From: CAIOTO01 sp040389165
GTDB taxonomy: Bacteria; Pseudomonadota; Alphaproteobacteria; Paracaedibacterales; CAIOTO01
DNA: 55,281 nucleotides
Direction of reading: 5' to 3'
Assembly: GCA_040389165.1 (NCBI GenBank)
Contig: JAZKAK010000008.1
Location: 1 to 55,281 of the forward strand
Each line of letters opens with the position of its first letter. Position 1 is the stretch's first letter. The notes under the pieces were generated by a model. That model searched no databases. It saw only the letters and a list, made by a program, of their open reading frames with translations, and was not told where the DNA came from. Shown here one piece after another: positions 45,734 to 54,590 of the stretch. The position numbers and the translations under genes are program-made.

Positions 45734-46135
45734 TTATGCTGCTTCAAAAGATTGCTGTGAATTCTTTGATTTGTAATCTTCGATTGCTGCTTTAATGGCC
45801 TCTTCAGCTAAAACCGAGCAATGAATTTTCACAGGTGGTAGTGCTAAGTAACTAGCTATTTCATGATTCTTAATTTCAAGTGCTTCGTCCAATTTTTTGC
45901 CTTTTATCCATTCAGTAACCACGGATGAAGACGCAATCGCTGAACCACACCCAAACGTCTTGAATTTAGCATCTTCAATAAAGCCAGCAGGGCTTACTTT
46001 TATTTGAAGACGCATCACATCACCGCAAGCCGGCGCGCCGACAAGGCCTGTTCCAACTGTCGGATCTTCTTTATTAAGAGTTCCAACATTGCTTGGATTC
46101 TCGTAGTGTTCAATAACTTTGCTGCTGTATGCCAT
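45734..46135 (-). CDS. iscU: Iron-sulfur scaffold protein IscU
   Basis: IscU is the scaffold on which [2Fe-2S] clusters are built from IscS sulfur. The 133-residue product has the conserved cysteines in VGAPACGDVMRLQI, FKTFGCGSAIASSS and PPVKIHCSVLAEEAI. The HscA-binding LPPVK motif is intact (LALPPVKIHC). The start at 46135 follows an AGGGAGAG ribosome-binding site and begins MAYSSKVIEHYENPSNVG; an upstream ATG at 46180 lies within iscS. Confidence 0.97.
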   Translation of the reverse strand: MAYSSKVIEHYENPSNVGTLNKEDPTVGTGLVGAPACGDVMRLQIKVSPAGFIEDAKFKTFGCGSAIASSSVVTEWIKGKKLDEALEIKNHEIASYLALPPVKIHCSVLAEEAIKAAIEDYKSKNSQQSFEAA

Positions 46136-46164
46136 GACTCTCTCCCTATTCTTTTTATATCTTT

Positions 46165-47433
46165 TTAATGTGTAGCCCATTTGATTGATTTAACATCAAT
46201 CCCATCTTGTGCCATTTCCCAAAGAGGACTCATTTGGCGTAAGCGCTCGACAGCTTTTATAATTTTTTCAATTGCACGATCGACTTCGTTTAGTGTTGTA
46301 AAACGCCCAATACCAAAGCGAATTGAGGTATGCGCAAGACCTTCTTCTACACCAATTGCACGCAAAACGTACGAAGGCTCAAGTGACGCCGATGTGCACG
46401 CCGAACCAGACGATACAGATAATTCTTTAATCCCCATCATCAGGCCCTCACCTTCAACATGTGCAAAACTTAAATTCAAATTACCTGGAGCACGTTTAAC
46501 AGCGTCCCCGTTCAAATACACTTCCGGCAATTTTTCTTGAATCTCTGTTAATATACGATCTGTTAGGGCTTTAACACGTTTTGATTCTTCTTCCATTTCA
46601 TTTTTTGCAATAAAAGCAGCATGCCCAAGCCCAACACACAATGGCGTTGGCAATGTGCCCGATCGCATTCCACGCTCTTGCCCGCCACCTGTGATAAGTG
46701 CATTTAAACGTACACGTGGTTTTCTCCTGACATAAAGCGCACCTATACCTTTTGGAGCATACATTTTGTGGCCAGATATACTCAATAAATCAATATTCAT
46801 GGCTTCAACATCAATTGCTATTTTACCAACAGCTTGTGCAGCATCTGTATGAAAAAAGATGTTTCGTTTGCGGCACAAGGCACCTATTTCAGCAATTGGC
46901 TGAATTATACCAATTTCATTGTTTACCGCCATGATAGACACAAGAAGCGTATCTTCACACAGGCTTGCTTCTAAATGTTCAATGTCAATGAGTCCATTTG
47001 GCTGTACAGGTAAGTACGTTACACTGAAACCTTGTTTTTCAAGAGCACGGCATGATTCTAGGACACATTTATGCTCAGTCACACACGTTACGATGTGGCG
47101 ACGTTGGTCTCCATAAAAGCTTGCTACGCCTTTAATGGCTAAATTATTTGATTCTGTTGCACCACTCGTAAAAATAATTTCACGTTCATCAGCATTGATT
47201 AATTCTGCTATTTGGTGGCGCGCTAATTCAATTGCCTCCTCAGCGAGCCAGCCATAAACGTGATTTCGTGAATGTGGATTTCCATAAACACCACAAAAAT
47301 AAGGCATCATTCGTTCAAGCACGCGAGGATCACACGGTGTTGACGCTTGATAATCCATGTAAATATGACCCTGAGGGATGAGATGATTTTGGGGCAATTT
47401 TACAGGTGGCGTCAAATTCATTATGTTTCTCAT
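46165..47433 (-). CDS. iscS: Cysteine desulfurase IscS
   Basis: IscS takes sulfur from cysteine and passes it to IscU. The 422-residue PLP enzyme has IYMDYQASTPCDPRVLERM, FTSGATESNNLAIKG, the PLP lysine in ISGHKMYAPKGIGALYVRR and the active Cys in SSGSACTSASLEPSYVLRAIG. The longer loop at the active Cys is the IscS (group I) type. The start overlaps the upstream desulfurase gene by an ATGA junction. The C-terminal tail, which binds IscU, is present. Confidence 0.96.
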   Translation of the reverse strand: MRNIMNLTPPVKLPQNHLIPQGHIYMDYQASTPCDPRVLERMMPYFCGVYGNPHSRNHVYGWLAEEAIELARHQIAELINADEREIIFTSGATESNNLAIKGVASFYGDQRRHIVTCVTEHKCVLESCRALEKQGFSVTYLPVQPNGLIDIEHLEASLCEDTLLVSIMAVNNEIGIIQPIAEIGALCRKRNIFFHTDAAQAVGKIAIDVEAMNIDLLSISGHKMYAPKGIGALYVRRKPRVRLNALITGGGQERGMRSGTLPTPLCVGLGHAAFIAKNEMEEESKRVKALTDRILTEIQEKLPEVYLNGDAVKRAPGNLNLSFAHVEGEGLMMGIKELSVSSGSACTSASLEPSYVLRAIGVEEGLAHTSIRFGIGRFTTLNEVDRAIEKIIKAVERLRQMSPLWEMAQDGIDVKSIKWATH

Positions 47434-48569
47434 GCTGCATTTACCTTTTTATCGTCATTGTGATTAATGGAACGATATATATCATTCCAAATTGAAATAA
47501 ATCTCTTAATATCTTGTTTGGTTGTTTTTGGTGATAAGCTCACACGAATGGCTGTTTTAGCAATACTTTCAGGAACTCCCATGGCTGCCAATACACGTGA
47601 TTTTTTTATTTTTCCAGATGAGCAAGCAGAGCCAGCGCTGACGGCAATTCCTTCAAGATCAAAACGCATAACTTGGGTTTCAGCTTTAAGATTAGGCATC
47701 GTTATACAGGTAGTATTGGCAAGACGCAGAGCATTTTTTCCGATGATTCTTACGTCATCACATACAGTCATTAATTCGGCTTCAAGCATAATACGGAGCT
47801 CTTCAACATTTCGCCAATTATTAAGTTCCTCAATACTCATTGCTTCTTCCACTGCAGCCGAAAATGCACAAATACCAACAATATTTTCTGTCCCTGAACG
47901 ATAAGAGCGTTCTTGTCCACCACCTCTTAACAAAGCATTTAATGGAAAACTCTCTTTGATAATAACACAACCAACTCCGGACAAGCCGCCAAGTTTGTGA
48001 GCCGACAATGAAATACAGTCAAAGTGCGCTAAATTCAAAGGAATCCGACCAACAGCTTGTACAGCATCACTATGAAAAGAAGCACCAGTACGTTTACACA
48101 ATGCATAAATTTCATCAACTGGCTGCACAACACCCGTCTCATTATTGGCAGCCATAACAGACACAAGTGAATGTCCTTGGTGTTCTTGTAGCCATTTCTC
48201 AATAAAACTAACAAGCACCACGCCATTTTCATCAACTGGTGCCAATGTTACATCATCCCGTGCTTCCAAGAGTGAGCTATGTTCAATAGCGGAAACTAAA
48301 ATTGGCCCTTTAAAGCCACGTATCACCATGGCATTTGATTCTGTGGCGCCGCTTGTAAAAACAATCTGTTTTGATTCAATTGAAAGCGCTTCCGCAATCC
48401 GTGTTCGTGCGTTTTCAAGCATACTTCGTGCATTACGGCCAAAGCTGTGGACAGAAGAAGGATTACCTTTGGCCATGTCCATTGCTTGCAAGGCTTCAGC
48501 ACGCGCAATGGATCGCAGAGGCGCCGTTGCGTTGTAATCTAAATTAAGACATTCTACTATTTTCATCAT
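47430..48569 (-). CDS. Second cysteine desulfurase (NifS-like paralogue)
   Basis: This 379-residue PLP enzyme is a paralogue of the IscS gene directly downstream. It shows LNLDYNATAPLRSIAR, FTSGATESNAMVIRGF, the PLP lysine SLSAHKLGGLSGVGCVI and the active Cys in SAGSACSSGKIKKSRVLAAMG. The NATAPLR start and a shorter active-site loop set it apart from IscS. It overlaps iscR and iscS by ATGA junctions, so it is translated with the operon. Similar paired desulfurases lie at the head of isc operons in some alphaproteobacteria. Its separate role is not known; tRNA thiolation or feeding a different acceptor are possibilities. Confidence 0.9.
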   Translation of the reverse strand: MMKIVECLNLDYNATAPLRSIARAEALQAMDMAKGNPSSVHSFGRNARSMLENARTRIAEALSIESKQIVFTSGATESNAMVIRGFKGPILVSAIEHSSLLEARDDVTLAPVDENGVVLVSFIEKWLQEHQGHSLVSVMAANNETGVVQPVDEIYALCKRTGASFHSDAVQAVGRIPLNLAHFDCISLSAHKLGGLSGVGCVIIKESFPLNALLRGGGQERSYRSGTENIVGICAFSAAVEEAMSIEELNNWRNVEELRIMLEAELMTVCDDVRIIGKNALRLANTTCITMPNLKAETQVMRFDLEGIAVSAGSACSSGKIKKSRVLAAMGVPESIAKTAIRVSLSPKTTKQDIKRFISIWNDIYRSINHNDDKKVNAA

Positions 48570-49039
48570 GCAGCTTTTGTGTCTATTTCTTTTACGTTAG
48601 CTTTATGTCGCATTAAAAAGACCATATTACAAACATCACGGTCAATCACATGCCTCAGCGTCAAGTTTTTGAAGAACTCTTCTATAACATCGTCTAGTTT
48701 TGCCCATAAATCATGTGTTAAACAGCGTGCACCGTTTGGCTGGCATCCCATCGTGGCATTGTGGCAACGCTTGGATTTAAAAGCCTTGTCTACAGAAAGC
48801 AGAACATCAAATAATGTTATGTCACCCGGATCACGTGCAAATACATATCCACCTTGTGCACCGCGTGTGCTTTGCACGAGATTGCTTTTTCTTAATTTAA
48901 GAAAGATTTGCTCTAAATAAGGCAATGGAAGTGACTGACGTTCTGCGATAGAAACCAACGAAACTGGTTTTTCCTTACCTTCCTTGAGCATATCAAGTAA
49001 TGCCATTACCGCATAACGCGCCTTTGTGCTTAATTTCAT
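48566..49039 (-). CDS. iscR: Rrf2-family regulator IscR
   Basis: IscR senses Fe-S status and represses the isc operon when it holds a [2Fe-2S] cluster. The 157-residue protein has a winged-helix N-terminal half (LSTKARYAVMALLDML, SLPLPYLEQIFLKLRKSNLVQSTRGAQGGYV) and the three cluster cysteines in RCHNATMGCQPNGARCLTHDLW. An IscR-type palindrome overlaps its promoter (49155-49184). The last 20 residues differ from E. coli IscR. Confidence 0.95.
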   Translation of the reverse strand: MKLSTKARYAVMALLDMLKEGKEKPVSLVSIAERQSLPLPYLEQIFLKLRKSNLVQSTRGAQGGYVFARDPGDITLFDVLLSVDKAFKSKRCHNATMGCQPNGARCLTHDLWAKLDDVIEEFFKNLTLRHVIDRDVCNMVFLMRHKANVKEIDTKAA

Positions 49040-49154
49040 TTGATAGAACTCAAAAAGATAATAGAATTTTGGATTAAAAACATGCTAACATTCCGTTAAT
49101 GCATTTGACATAAGCTACTTTATGTATTTTAGTAGATTATAGAGCTTATCTCTC

Positions 49155-49183
49155 AAAATAGGTATCCTGACTAAAAAAGTCAA
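49155..49183 (-). promoter_or_regulatory. Promoter of the isc operon
   Basis: On the minus strand TTGACT (49178-49183), a 17-bp spacer and TATTTT (49155-49160) form a sigma-70 promoter. The leader is about 110 nt. The -35 box lies within the IscR box. Confidence 0.72.
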
Positions 49184-49184
49184 G
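49166..49184 (-). promoter_or_regulatory. IscR-type operator overlapping the isc promoter
   Basis: CCTGACTAAAAAAGTCAAG (plus strand) is a palindrome of 7-bp arms with a 5-bp AT spacer. It agrees with the core of the E. coli type-1 IscR site (SYYGACTRWWWYAGTCRRS) at all but one position. It covers the -35 element, as expected for repression by holo-IscR. Confidence 0.7.
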
Positions 49185-49275
49185 TTTCTTTTTTTGAAAA
49201 ATATGTACAACAAATAACATTATATTCATTTGCATGACAGGCAATTGTCACGCACCAAAAATACGGGAGATTCGT

Positions 49276-49941
49276 ATGCCAGATGTAATATTCAACGGTC
49301 CTGCAGGCCGCATCGAAGGACACTATCATCCAGGTCAAACGAAGAGTTCACCTATTGCGTTGCTTTTACACCCCGATCCAAAAGCAGGCGGCAACATGAA
49401 CAATAAAATTGTATACGCTTTATACAGATCATTTATTGATCGTGGTTTTGGTGCGCTTCGCTTCAATTTTCGTGGTGTTGGCCGTTCTGAAGGATCTTTT
49501 GATAATGGTGAAGGTGAATTAAGTGATGCAGCAGCAGCACTTGATTGGTTGCAATCGACATACCCTCTTGCTGCTCATTTCTGGGTGGGCGGTTTTTCTT
49601 TTGGTGCATGGATTGGCATGCAATTGCTTATGCGTCGTCCTGAGCTTGAAGGTTTTGTCGTAGTAAGTCCGCCGGCCAATCGTTGCGATTTTAATTTCCT
49701 GGCACCTTGCCCTGTTTCTGGACAAATCATTCAAGGCACACAAGACACAATTGTTCCTCAGCCAGCTGTTGATGCCTTGGTAACTAAATTACGTAACCAA
49801 CGCGGTATTAAAATTGATTATCAACTTATAGAAGGCGCAGATCATTTCTTTGAAAATAAAACGCCTGATATAGCACGTTGCGCGTCGACCTATTTAAAAC
49901 AGCGTTTTCCAGAACAACAAAAGATTCTCATCCAAGCTTAA
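49276..49941 (+). CDS. Alpha/beta hydrolase (dienelactone-hydrolase-like)
   Basis: The 221-residue product has IALLLHPDPKAGGNMNNKI, FNFRGVGRSEG, the nucleophile elbow GGFSFGAWIGMQ with Ser, an Asp in IIQGTQDTIVPQPAVDAL and a His in IEGADHFF. These three form the catalytic triad. The ATG at 49276 follows GGGAGA at a good distance; an upstream ATG at 49234 is less likely. Close relatives with the LLHPHP-type motif are common in alphaproteobacteria. The substrate is unknown. It is divergent from the isc operon. Confidence 0.85.
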   Translation: MPDVIFNGPAGRIEGHYHPGQTKSSPIALLLHPDPKAGGNMNNKIVYALYRSFIDRGFGALRFNFRGVGRSEGSFDNGEGELSDAAAALDWLQSTYPLAAHFWVGGFSFGAWIGMQLLMRRPELEGFVVVSPPANRCDFNFLAPCPVSGQIIQGTQDTIVPQPAVDALVTKLRNQRGIKIDYQLIEGADHFFENKTPDIARCASTYLKQRFPEQQKILIQA

Positions 49942-50062
49942 TACACCAACAACTGATTGCTAGTTTCGTTTGTTCAAGAAACCCTTTGGTTTACTAGGTC
50001 CTCATGGCTCAGTCGTAATGGCTGCGGCATTTCAATTATGGCTGCAGGCCACCTCCCCTCCT

Positions 50063-50204
50063 CACTGCCATTAAGTTAAGACGTTCCTGCTATCGTCATG
50101 GCGAATCCCGCAGGGGTGTGGCCATCCAGTTGGCTGTTTTCCTGGATCACCATGGTCGTGATGACGGCGGATAGACTATGCAGTTCCTTGACTTAATGGC
50201 AGTG
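50063..50204. mobile_element. MITE-like element with nested inverted repeats
   Basis: CACTGCCATTAAGTTAAG (50063-50080) is repeated inverted at 50187-50204 with one mismatch. Inside it, a second pair with CGTCAT...ATCCAG ends forms another stem. CCCCTCCT occurs just left of the element (50055-50062) and again five bases right of it (50210-50217), perhaps a target duplication. There is no transposase gene. Confidence 0.65.
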
Positions 50205-50450
50205 CCCCCCCCCTCCTATAAGCTTTGCTTTGACGCTTTTTTCGCGCATATGTTTCATTGAAAAAACCATAACTATTCCATACATTGTGCTTACCATGGC
50301 GTGATTCGGACATCTCAAAATGTCTGTAAATTTAGAATCATCAAAGATCACTGTGTCACCTGGTGAATACACGAAAGGATATAGCTGTGTATTGCAATCA
50401 ATTTATGCACAACTACTATAATTTTCAGCAACGTGGCTATTTAAAATAGA

Positions 50451-50480
50451 TTGAATACATGTGTACGTGTGTGCTATATA
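50451..50480 (+). promoter_or_regulatory. Likely promoter of the secreted-protein gene
   Basis: TTGAAT (50451-50456), 18 bp, then TATATA (50475-50480). The gene starts 43 nt downstream with AAGGATATTAAA before its ATG. Confidence 0.45.
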
Positions 50481-50522
50481 TTCACGTGTTAGAACATATC
50501 AATAATATAAAAGGATATTAAA

Positions 50523-51830
50523 ATGAACTTAAATTTTTATTTAAAATCAATGCTGTTGGCGGCCTTTGTCACAACACATTGTTCAGCGATGATACTGCCT
50601 GCTGTCGTGCCTGCTGGAGCTGATAATACATTAACAACGGTGACTCTGAATGCAGCTACTGCACCAGTATTCGACGAAGCACCTGCTATTCAATTTTTGA
50701 CGGAGACTGATACTGAACGTAGTCACATCTATAACGAGAGCGATCATCATGAAGATGCGACTCAGTACAAAGATACAACAACAAAACTTAACAACCTTAT
50801 CACTACTAAGAATCTTGCCCATACACTGGCAGGAACTGAAACGATCGAAGCGATTATTGGTGCTGTTTTTGGTGAGAAAATAACACATCTTGCTGCAGGG
50901 ACAGAAGCCGAATACAACTTAAAATATAAGCTTTCCAACGTAAAGTTAAAAGAAGGCGATTACCGCAGCAATCACTTTAAAGCGCTTAATCTTATCAATG
51001 AAATTGCAGATTTACTTGTTACAGATTTGATATTTTCTGATGGTTTTACCGCTGCAGCTATAATTACACCTACTGCTGGTGAATTAGCAGGTAAATTAGA
51101 TGCAATCGCAGCTCTTAACAGAACGATTGACCGCGACATGTTTGTAAAGTGTTTTAATGCTGCACTTACAAAACATGCCGAAGGAATTGCTAAGGTTAAG
51201 CAATTTTTAATTATAAAAGAATCTGCAGCTTTATTTAAGGTGGCTGATGGCGCTGCAATAGATCCATTTACTGCAGCTGTAGTAGAGACACCTGTAGCGC
51301 AAGCTTTCTTTGCCGGTTCTGCTCAGGGCGTTTCTAATGGTGATGATTCTCCTGTAGCACGAGAACTCATTGTTTCTGGCGTTGTTTCAGCTACTGTTTT
51401 AACTGCTCCGAGCATAGTTGTACCAACTGCACCTTCAGCTGCACTTATTGCTACTACTCCAAGCACAGAATCTAGCGAAACGGGTGTTTCAGCTCCTGTA
51501 ACAAGTGTTTTGAAGGTAATCCATAGTGTAGCAGCTGTAATATCAGAGCCTGTTAGTACTACAATTACAGATGTTGTGCCAGTAAATACTTCTGTTAAAA
51601 CGTCTGCTGCAACCACTGATCTCTCCAGTTTTTCGATTAAGGGCCTGAAGGCTCTGATAGTAAAATTAAATGCAGACTTTAAGAATGCCTTTAAAAAGAA
51701 TAGGCCCCCTATAAAAGTTGAATTAGATGCTGCTAAATTGGAGCTTAGGTCACGAACCGATACTTCAGCAAAAGTCGTTCCTACTGGCGGCGGCAAAAAA
51801 AGAAATAAAATAGCTAATAATCACCCCTAA
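50523..51830 (+). CDS. Secreted Ala/Val/Thr-rich protein of unknown function
   Basis: I do not recognise this 435-residue protein. It has a Sec signal (MNLNFYLKSMLLAAFVTTHC, cleaved near CSA/M). Next is a helical part (about 85-260: charged, with NHFKALNLINEIADLL, DRDMFVKCFNAALTKHAEGI). A low-complexity Pro/Ala/Thr/Val-rich stretch follows (about 265-360), then a basic C-terminal end (IKGLKALIVKLNADFKNAFK and GGGKKRNKIANNHP). It has an AAGGA ribosome-binding site, its own likely promoter and a strong terminator, so it is a single-gene unit. A host-directed secreted protein is plausible for a symbiont, but there is no direct evidence. Confidence 0.75.
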   Translation: MNLNFYLKSMLLAAFVTTHCSAMILPAVVPAGADNTLTTVTLNAATAPVFDEAPAIQFLTETDTERSHIYNESDHHEDATQYKDTTTKLNNLITTKNLAHTLAGTETIEAIIGAVFGEKITHLAAGTEAEYNLKYKLSNVKLKEGDYRSNHFKALNLINEIADLLVTDLIFSDGFTAAAIITPTAGELAGKLDAIAALNRTIDRDMFVKCFNAALTKHAEGIAKVKQFLIIKESAALFKVADGAAIDPFTAAVVETPVAQAFFAGSAQGVSNGDDSPVARELIVSGVVSATVLTAPSIVVPTAPSAALIATTPSTESSETGVSAPVTSVLKVIHSVAAVISEPVSTTITDVVPVNTSVKTSAATTDLSSFSIKGLKALIVKLNADFKNAFKKNRPPIKVELDAAKLELRSRTDTSAKVVPTGGGKKRNKIANNHP

Positions 51831-51837
51831 TTTCAAC

Positions 51838-51870
51838 AAAAAAGGCAGTCCACTATGACTGCCTTTTTCT
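51838..51870 (+). terminator. Rho-independent terminator of the secreted-protein gene
   Basis: AAAGGCAGTC (51841-51850) pairs perfectly with GACTGCCTTT (51857-51866) around a 6-base loop, and the T run continues (TTTTTCTT). It starts 8 nt after the stop codon. Read the other way it also ends the convergent permease gene. Confidence 0.92.
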
Positions 51871-51968
51871 TATTAAACGTTGCGTATTGAACTGCCCCTT
51901 AAGACTCTCACGCATTCTTCAAATCATTCACACCAAATATCTCTCAGATAGTGCTCGGTACCACCCAC

Positions 51969-53279
51969 TCACGCAGCAACCCGTGCCCCCATGTTCTTTA
52001 ATGCACATCTCTGCCACAACCAAACAGGCACGCCTGCGACCAAAATAATAAATGACCACATCAACATAACAAGACTTGCTCCCCATAGCGTCCATAGTGA
52101 AAACGCCACCGAAAGCCCACCAATAATCACCGCCTTTGCATTCAGCTTATGATCGCGTTTTAAAATCACAAAATAGGCAGCAATACATGCCAGATAAATA
52201 ACGAGAACCAACGTCAACGAAAAATCAATAATGAAATTAAACTGTTTTAACAAGCTTTCCGACATAGATAGTGCGACAAAGGGTATCGAACACAATGATG
52301 AAATGATAATCCCCCACAGCGGTGCACCGTGTTTTGTTGTGCCTTTGAATATCGCTGGAAACAACCCATCATTCGCAGCGCCCAGGGCAATGCGGCCCAC
52401 AACCATTGTCCATCCATTAAGCGCACCAACGCAGCAAATGGCGGCGACAATTGCAACAGGAATGCCCCAGTAACCACCAAACAGTATTGCTGCCAAATCC
52501 GCATACGGTGCTTTTGCGTGCAATAGCTCTGCCCGTGGGACAACCCCCATAATGGCAACTGTACCAATGATATACACAAAGGCCGCAATTAAAGTGCCAA
52601 TTAAAATTGCCCGTGGAATATTCTTTTTGGGATTCTCAACGTCCGTCCCAGGTACCGTACCTGTTTCAAGCCCAATAAAGGCCCATAACGCCAATAGTGC
52701 TGTCGCATTAATTGCTGAGAAATCAGAAAACGTGGATCCATTAAATGGCAAAAAATTATCAACGTTAAGGTAAAACATCGCAATCATAGGCACAACAACA
52801 AGTGGAACTAATTTCAGCACCGTAATAATGAATTCGAATCTACCAGCCACTTGCAAGCCATACAAATTAACGGCTGCTATACACGCAATTAATCCCGCCT
52901 CAAGCATAAACGTTGTCAACAGTGAAAGGCCACCAAAGATAGACGACGTATATCCAATGGCACCAACAACGAGTGCGGCATTGCTCACCCACGAAAGTAC
53001 CCAATATCCCCAGGCAACGTAAAAACCTGCTGTTTTACCAAAAGCATCCTCGACATAGGTATGTGGGCCACCTATTTTAGGACGACGTGCGCTCAAAGCT
53101 GCAAATACAAGTGAAAGTACAATGGCCCCAAGTGAGGTAACAATCCAGCCGCCTATGCAAATTGACCCGAACGCAGCTAGTGTTGCCGGTAACATAAAGA
53201 CACCAGAGCCAACCAAATTGCCGGTAACAAGTGTAACAAGGGTCCAAAGACCCATTTTCTGTGAAGAGGACGATGCCAT
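51969..53279 (-). CDS. APC-family amino acid permease (AdiC/PotE-like)
   Basis: The 436-residue protein has about 12 membrane helices. TLVTGNLVGSGVFMLPATLA in helix 1 contains the G-S-G substrate-binding loop of the APC superfamily. KIGGPHTYVEDAFGKTAGFYVAWGYWVLSW and FIGLETGTVPGTDVENPKKNIPRAI are typical of the basic amino acid/polyamine antiporter group. The substrate is not certain; arginine, ornithine or other amino acids are possible. It converges with the secreted-protein gene and shares its terminator. Confidence 0.87.
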   Translation of the reverse strand: MASSSSQKMGLWTLVTLVTGNLVGSGVFMLPATLAAFGSICIGGWIVTSLGAIVLSLVFAALSARRPKIGGPHTYVEDAFGKTAGFYVAWGYWVLSWVSNAALVVGAIGYTSSIFGGLSLLTTFMLEAGLIACIAAVNLYGLQVAGRFEFIITVLKLVPLVVVPMIAMFYLNVDNFLPFNGSTFSDFSAINATALLALWAFIGLETGTVPGTDVENPKKNIPRAILIGTLIAAFVYIIGTVAIMGVVPRAELLHAKAPYADLAAILFGGYWGIPVAIVAAICCVGALNGWTMVVGRIALGAANDGLFPAIFKGTTKHGAPLWGIIISSLCSIPFVALSMSESLLKQFNFIIDFSLTLVLVIYLACIAAYFVILKRDHKLNAKAVIIGGLSVAFSLWTLWGASLVMLMWSFIILVAGVPVWLWQRCALKNMGARVAA

Positions 53280-53641
53280 ATAAGCTCCGAGAATAATTTA
53301 AGGATGAAAATGAATAAAAAAGAAGGGTAGCAGCAAATGTGCTAGGAAGAATATGATGCCCCCAAGGGCTTTCGTTGTTTTTGGAACAATTCCACGTACT
53401 ATTTTCCACGATGTATATTCGTTATTTTATAAAGGATTTTGTTAGTTATACGCAACACTTTTGTGGGATTTTTTAACATATAAGTGTTTTTACTGTGTTA
53501 AATATTCACAGAGTGAGAGCAGATATGTATACGTTATTTAGTGCATTCCTATCAATGTTTCACCCAACATCCAGAATTGGATTGTAAACATGGCTTGTTT
53601 CCTATATAGTCTGCACATACTGAGATTGGGAATAGGAATCA
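53280..53641. other. 362-bp intergenic region between divergent transporter genes
   Basis: I see no gene. The right end holds the promoter for the DMT transporter (53582-53610). No repeat was found. Confidence 0.5.
53582..53610 (+). promoter_or_regulatory. Promoter of the DMT transporter gene
   Basis: TTGTAA (53582-53587), a 17-bp spacer and TATAGT (53605-53610) match four and five of six consensus bases. The gene starts 31 nt further on, with AGGAAT before the ATG. Confidence 0.6.
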
Positions 53642-54529
53642 ATGACGACAGAAGTAAAAGGCACTATTCTAGCCGTTCTTTCTGCTGTTTTATACGGGAG
53701 CCTTCCCATTATTGGACTTCAGATCACAGCAACGGGTTTATCTATTGAAGCGATGCTGTTCTGGCGCTTCTTGCTTTCATTTTTATTGCTTGCATGTTTA
53801 TTCCCTAAAACTGTTTTTACCTTTAACAAAACAATGTTTTGGTATTTCTTATTGGCCATCCTTGGCTATGTTGTTTCATCATTCTTCTATTTTAAGTGCG
53901 CCGAATATATTGGCACCGGTCTTGCGATGACCGTATTCTTTATCTATCCTATGATTCTTGCGCTTATAAATTACGTTATATTGAAAGAAACATTACCTAT
54001 TTCGCAAAAATTAGGCATGCTGCTTGCTTTTATTGCTTTATTATTTTTAACAGATTTTAAATTTCATTATCAAGGCGATGTATTTATCGGCTTCGTGCTT
54101 GGCATCATTGGCGGTGCTGGTTATGCTGTGTATGTATTTTTAACACGCGCAACAGAACTAAAGGCAATTACATTAACGGCCTGGGTATGCTTTGGTGCGG
54201 GATTATTTTTTGCCGTTCAAAGTTTTGCCTCAAACACATTTCAGGTGCCACCGCTAAGCGTAGTGATGCATTTGGCCGCGCTGCCAATCATTTGTACAGT
54301 ACTGCCAATAATCTTCTTTATTAAAGCTGTAAACCTAATCGGTACGATCAAGACCTCGCTCATTTCAATTTTAGAGCCCGCCACAACACTCGCATTTGGT
54401 ATGTTCTTTCTAGCTGAGCAAATCACATGGATTCAAGGAATTGGTCTAGTCTTTATGGTTGTATCCTTGTTGGTCATGGAAGGTCTGGATTTCTTTAATA
54501 ATAAGCGTACAAAAAGAATAATAAATTGA
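53642..54529 (+). CDS. DMT-superfamily transporter (EamA domain)
   Basis: The 295-residue protein has about ten membrane helices in two EamA halves. The first half shows GTILAVLSAVLYGSLPIIGLQ and FWRFLLSFLLLACLFPKT, and the second begins at GDVFIGFVLGIIGGAGYAVYVFLTR. ISILEPATTLAFGMFFLAEQIT near the end is the EamA hallmark. Such proteins export metabolites or import small compounds, for example S-adenosylmethionine in rickettsiae; the substrate here is unknown. The gene is monocistronic and has a good promoter. Confidence 0.88.
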   Translation: MTTEVKGTILAVLSAVLYGSLPIIGLQITATGLSIEAMLFWRFLLSFLLLACLFPKTVFTFNKTMFWYFLLAILGYVVSSFFYFKCAEYIGTGLAMTVFFIYPMILALINYVILKETLPISQKLGMLLAFIALLFLTDFKFHYQGDVFIGFVLGIIGGAGYAVYVFLTRATELKAITLTAWVCFGAGLFFAVQSFASNTFQVPPLSVVMHLAALPIICTVLPIIFFIKAVNLIGTIKTSLISILEPATTLAFGMFFLAEQITWIQGIGLVFMVVSLLVMEGLDFFNNKRTKRIIN

Positions 54530-54590
54530 CGCTAGACTTACCTTATTATACTATTTTATAGTTTTCCCTCTTTTACGGTTATTACTCACC

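Larger units (their letters stand above)
49942..50522. other. 581-bp gap with a MITE-like palindrome and a promoter
   Basis: No gene is seen. It contains a 142-bp inverted-repeat element (50063-50204) and, near its end, a likely promoter for the secreted protein gene. Runs of C at 50205-50213 lie beside the element. Confidence 0.6.
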
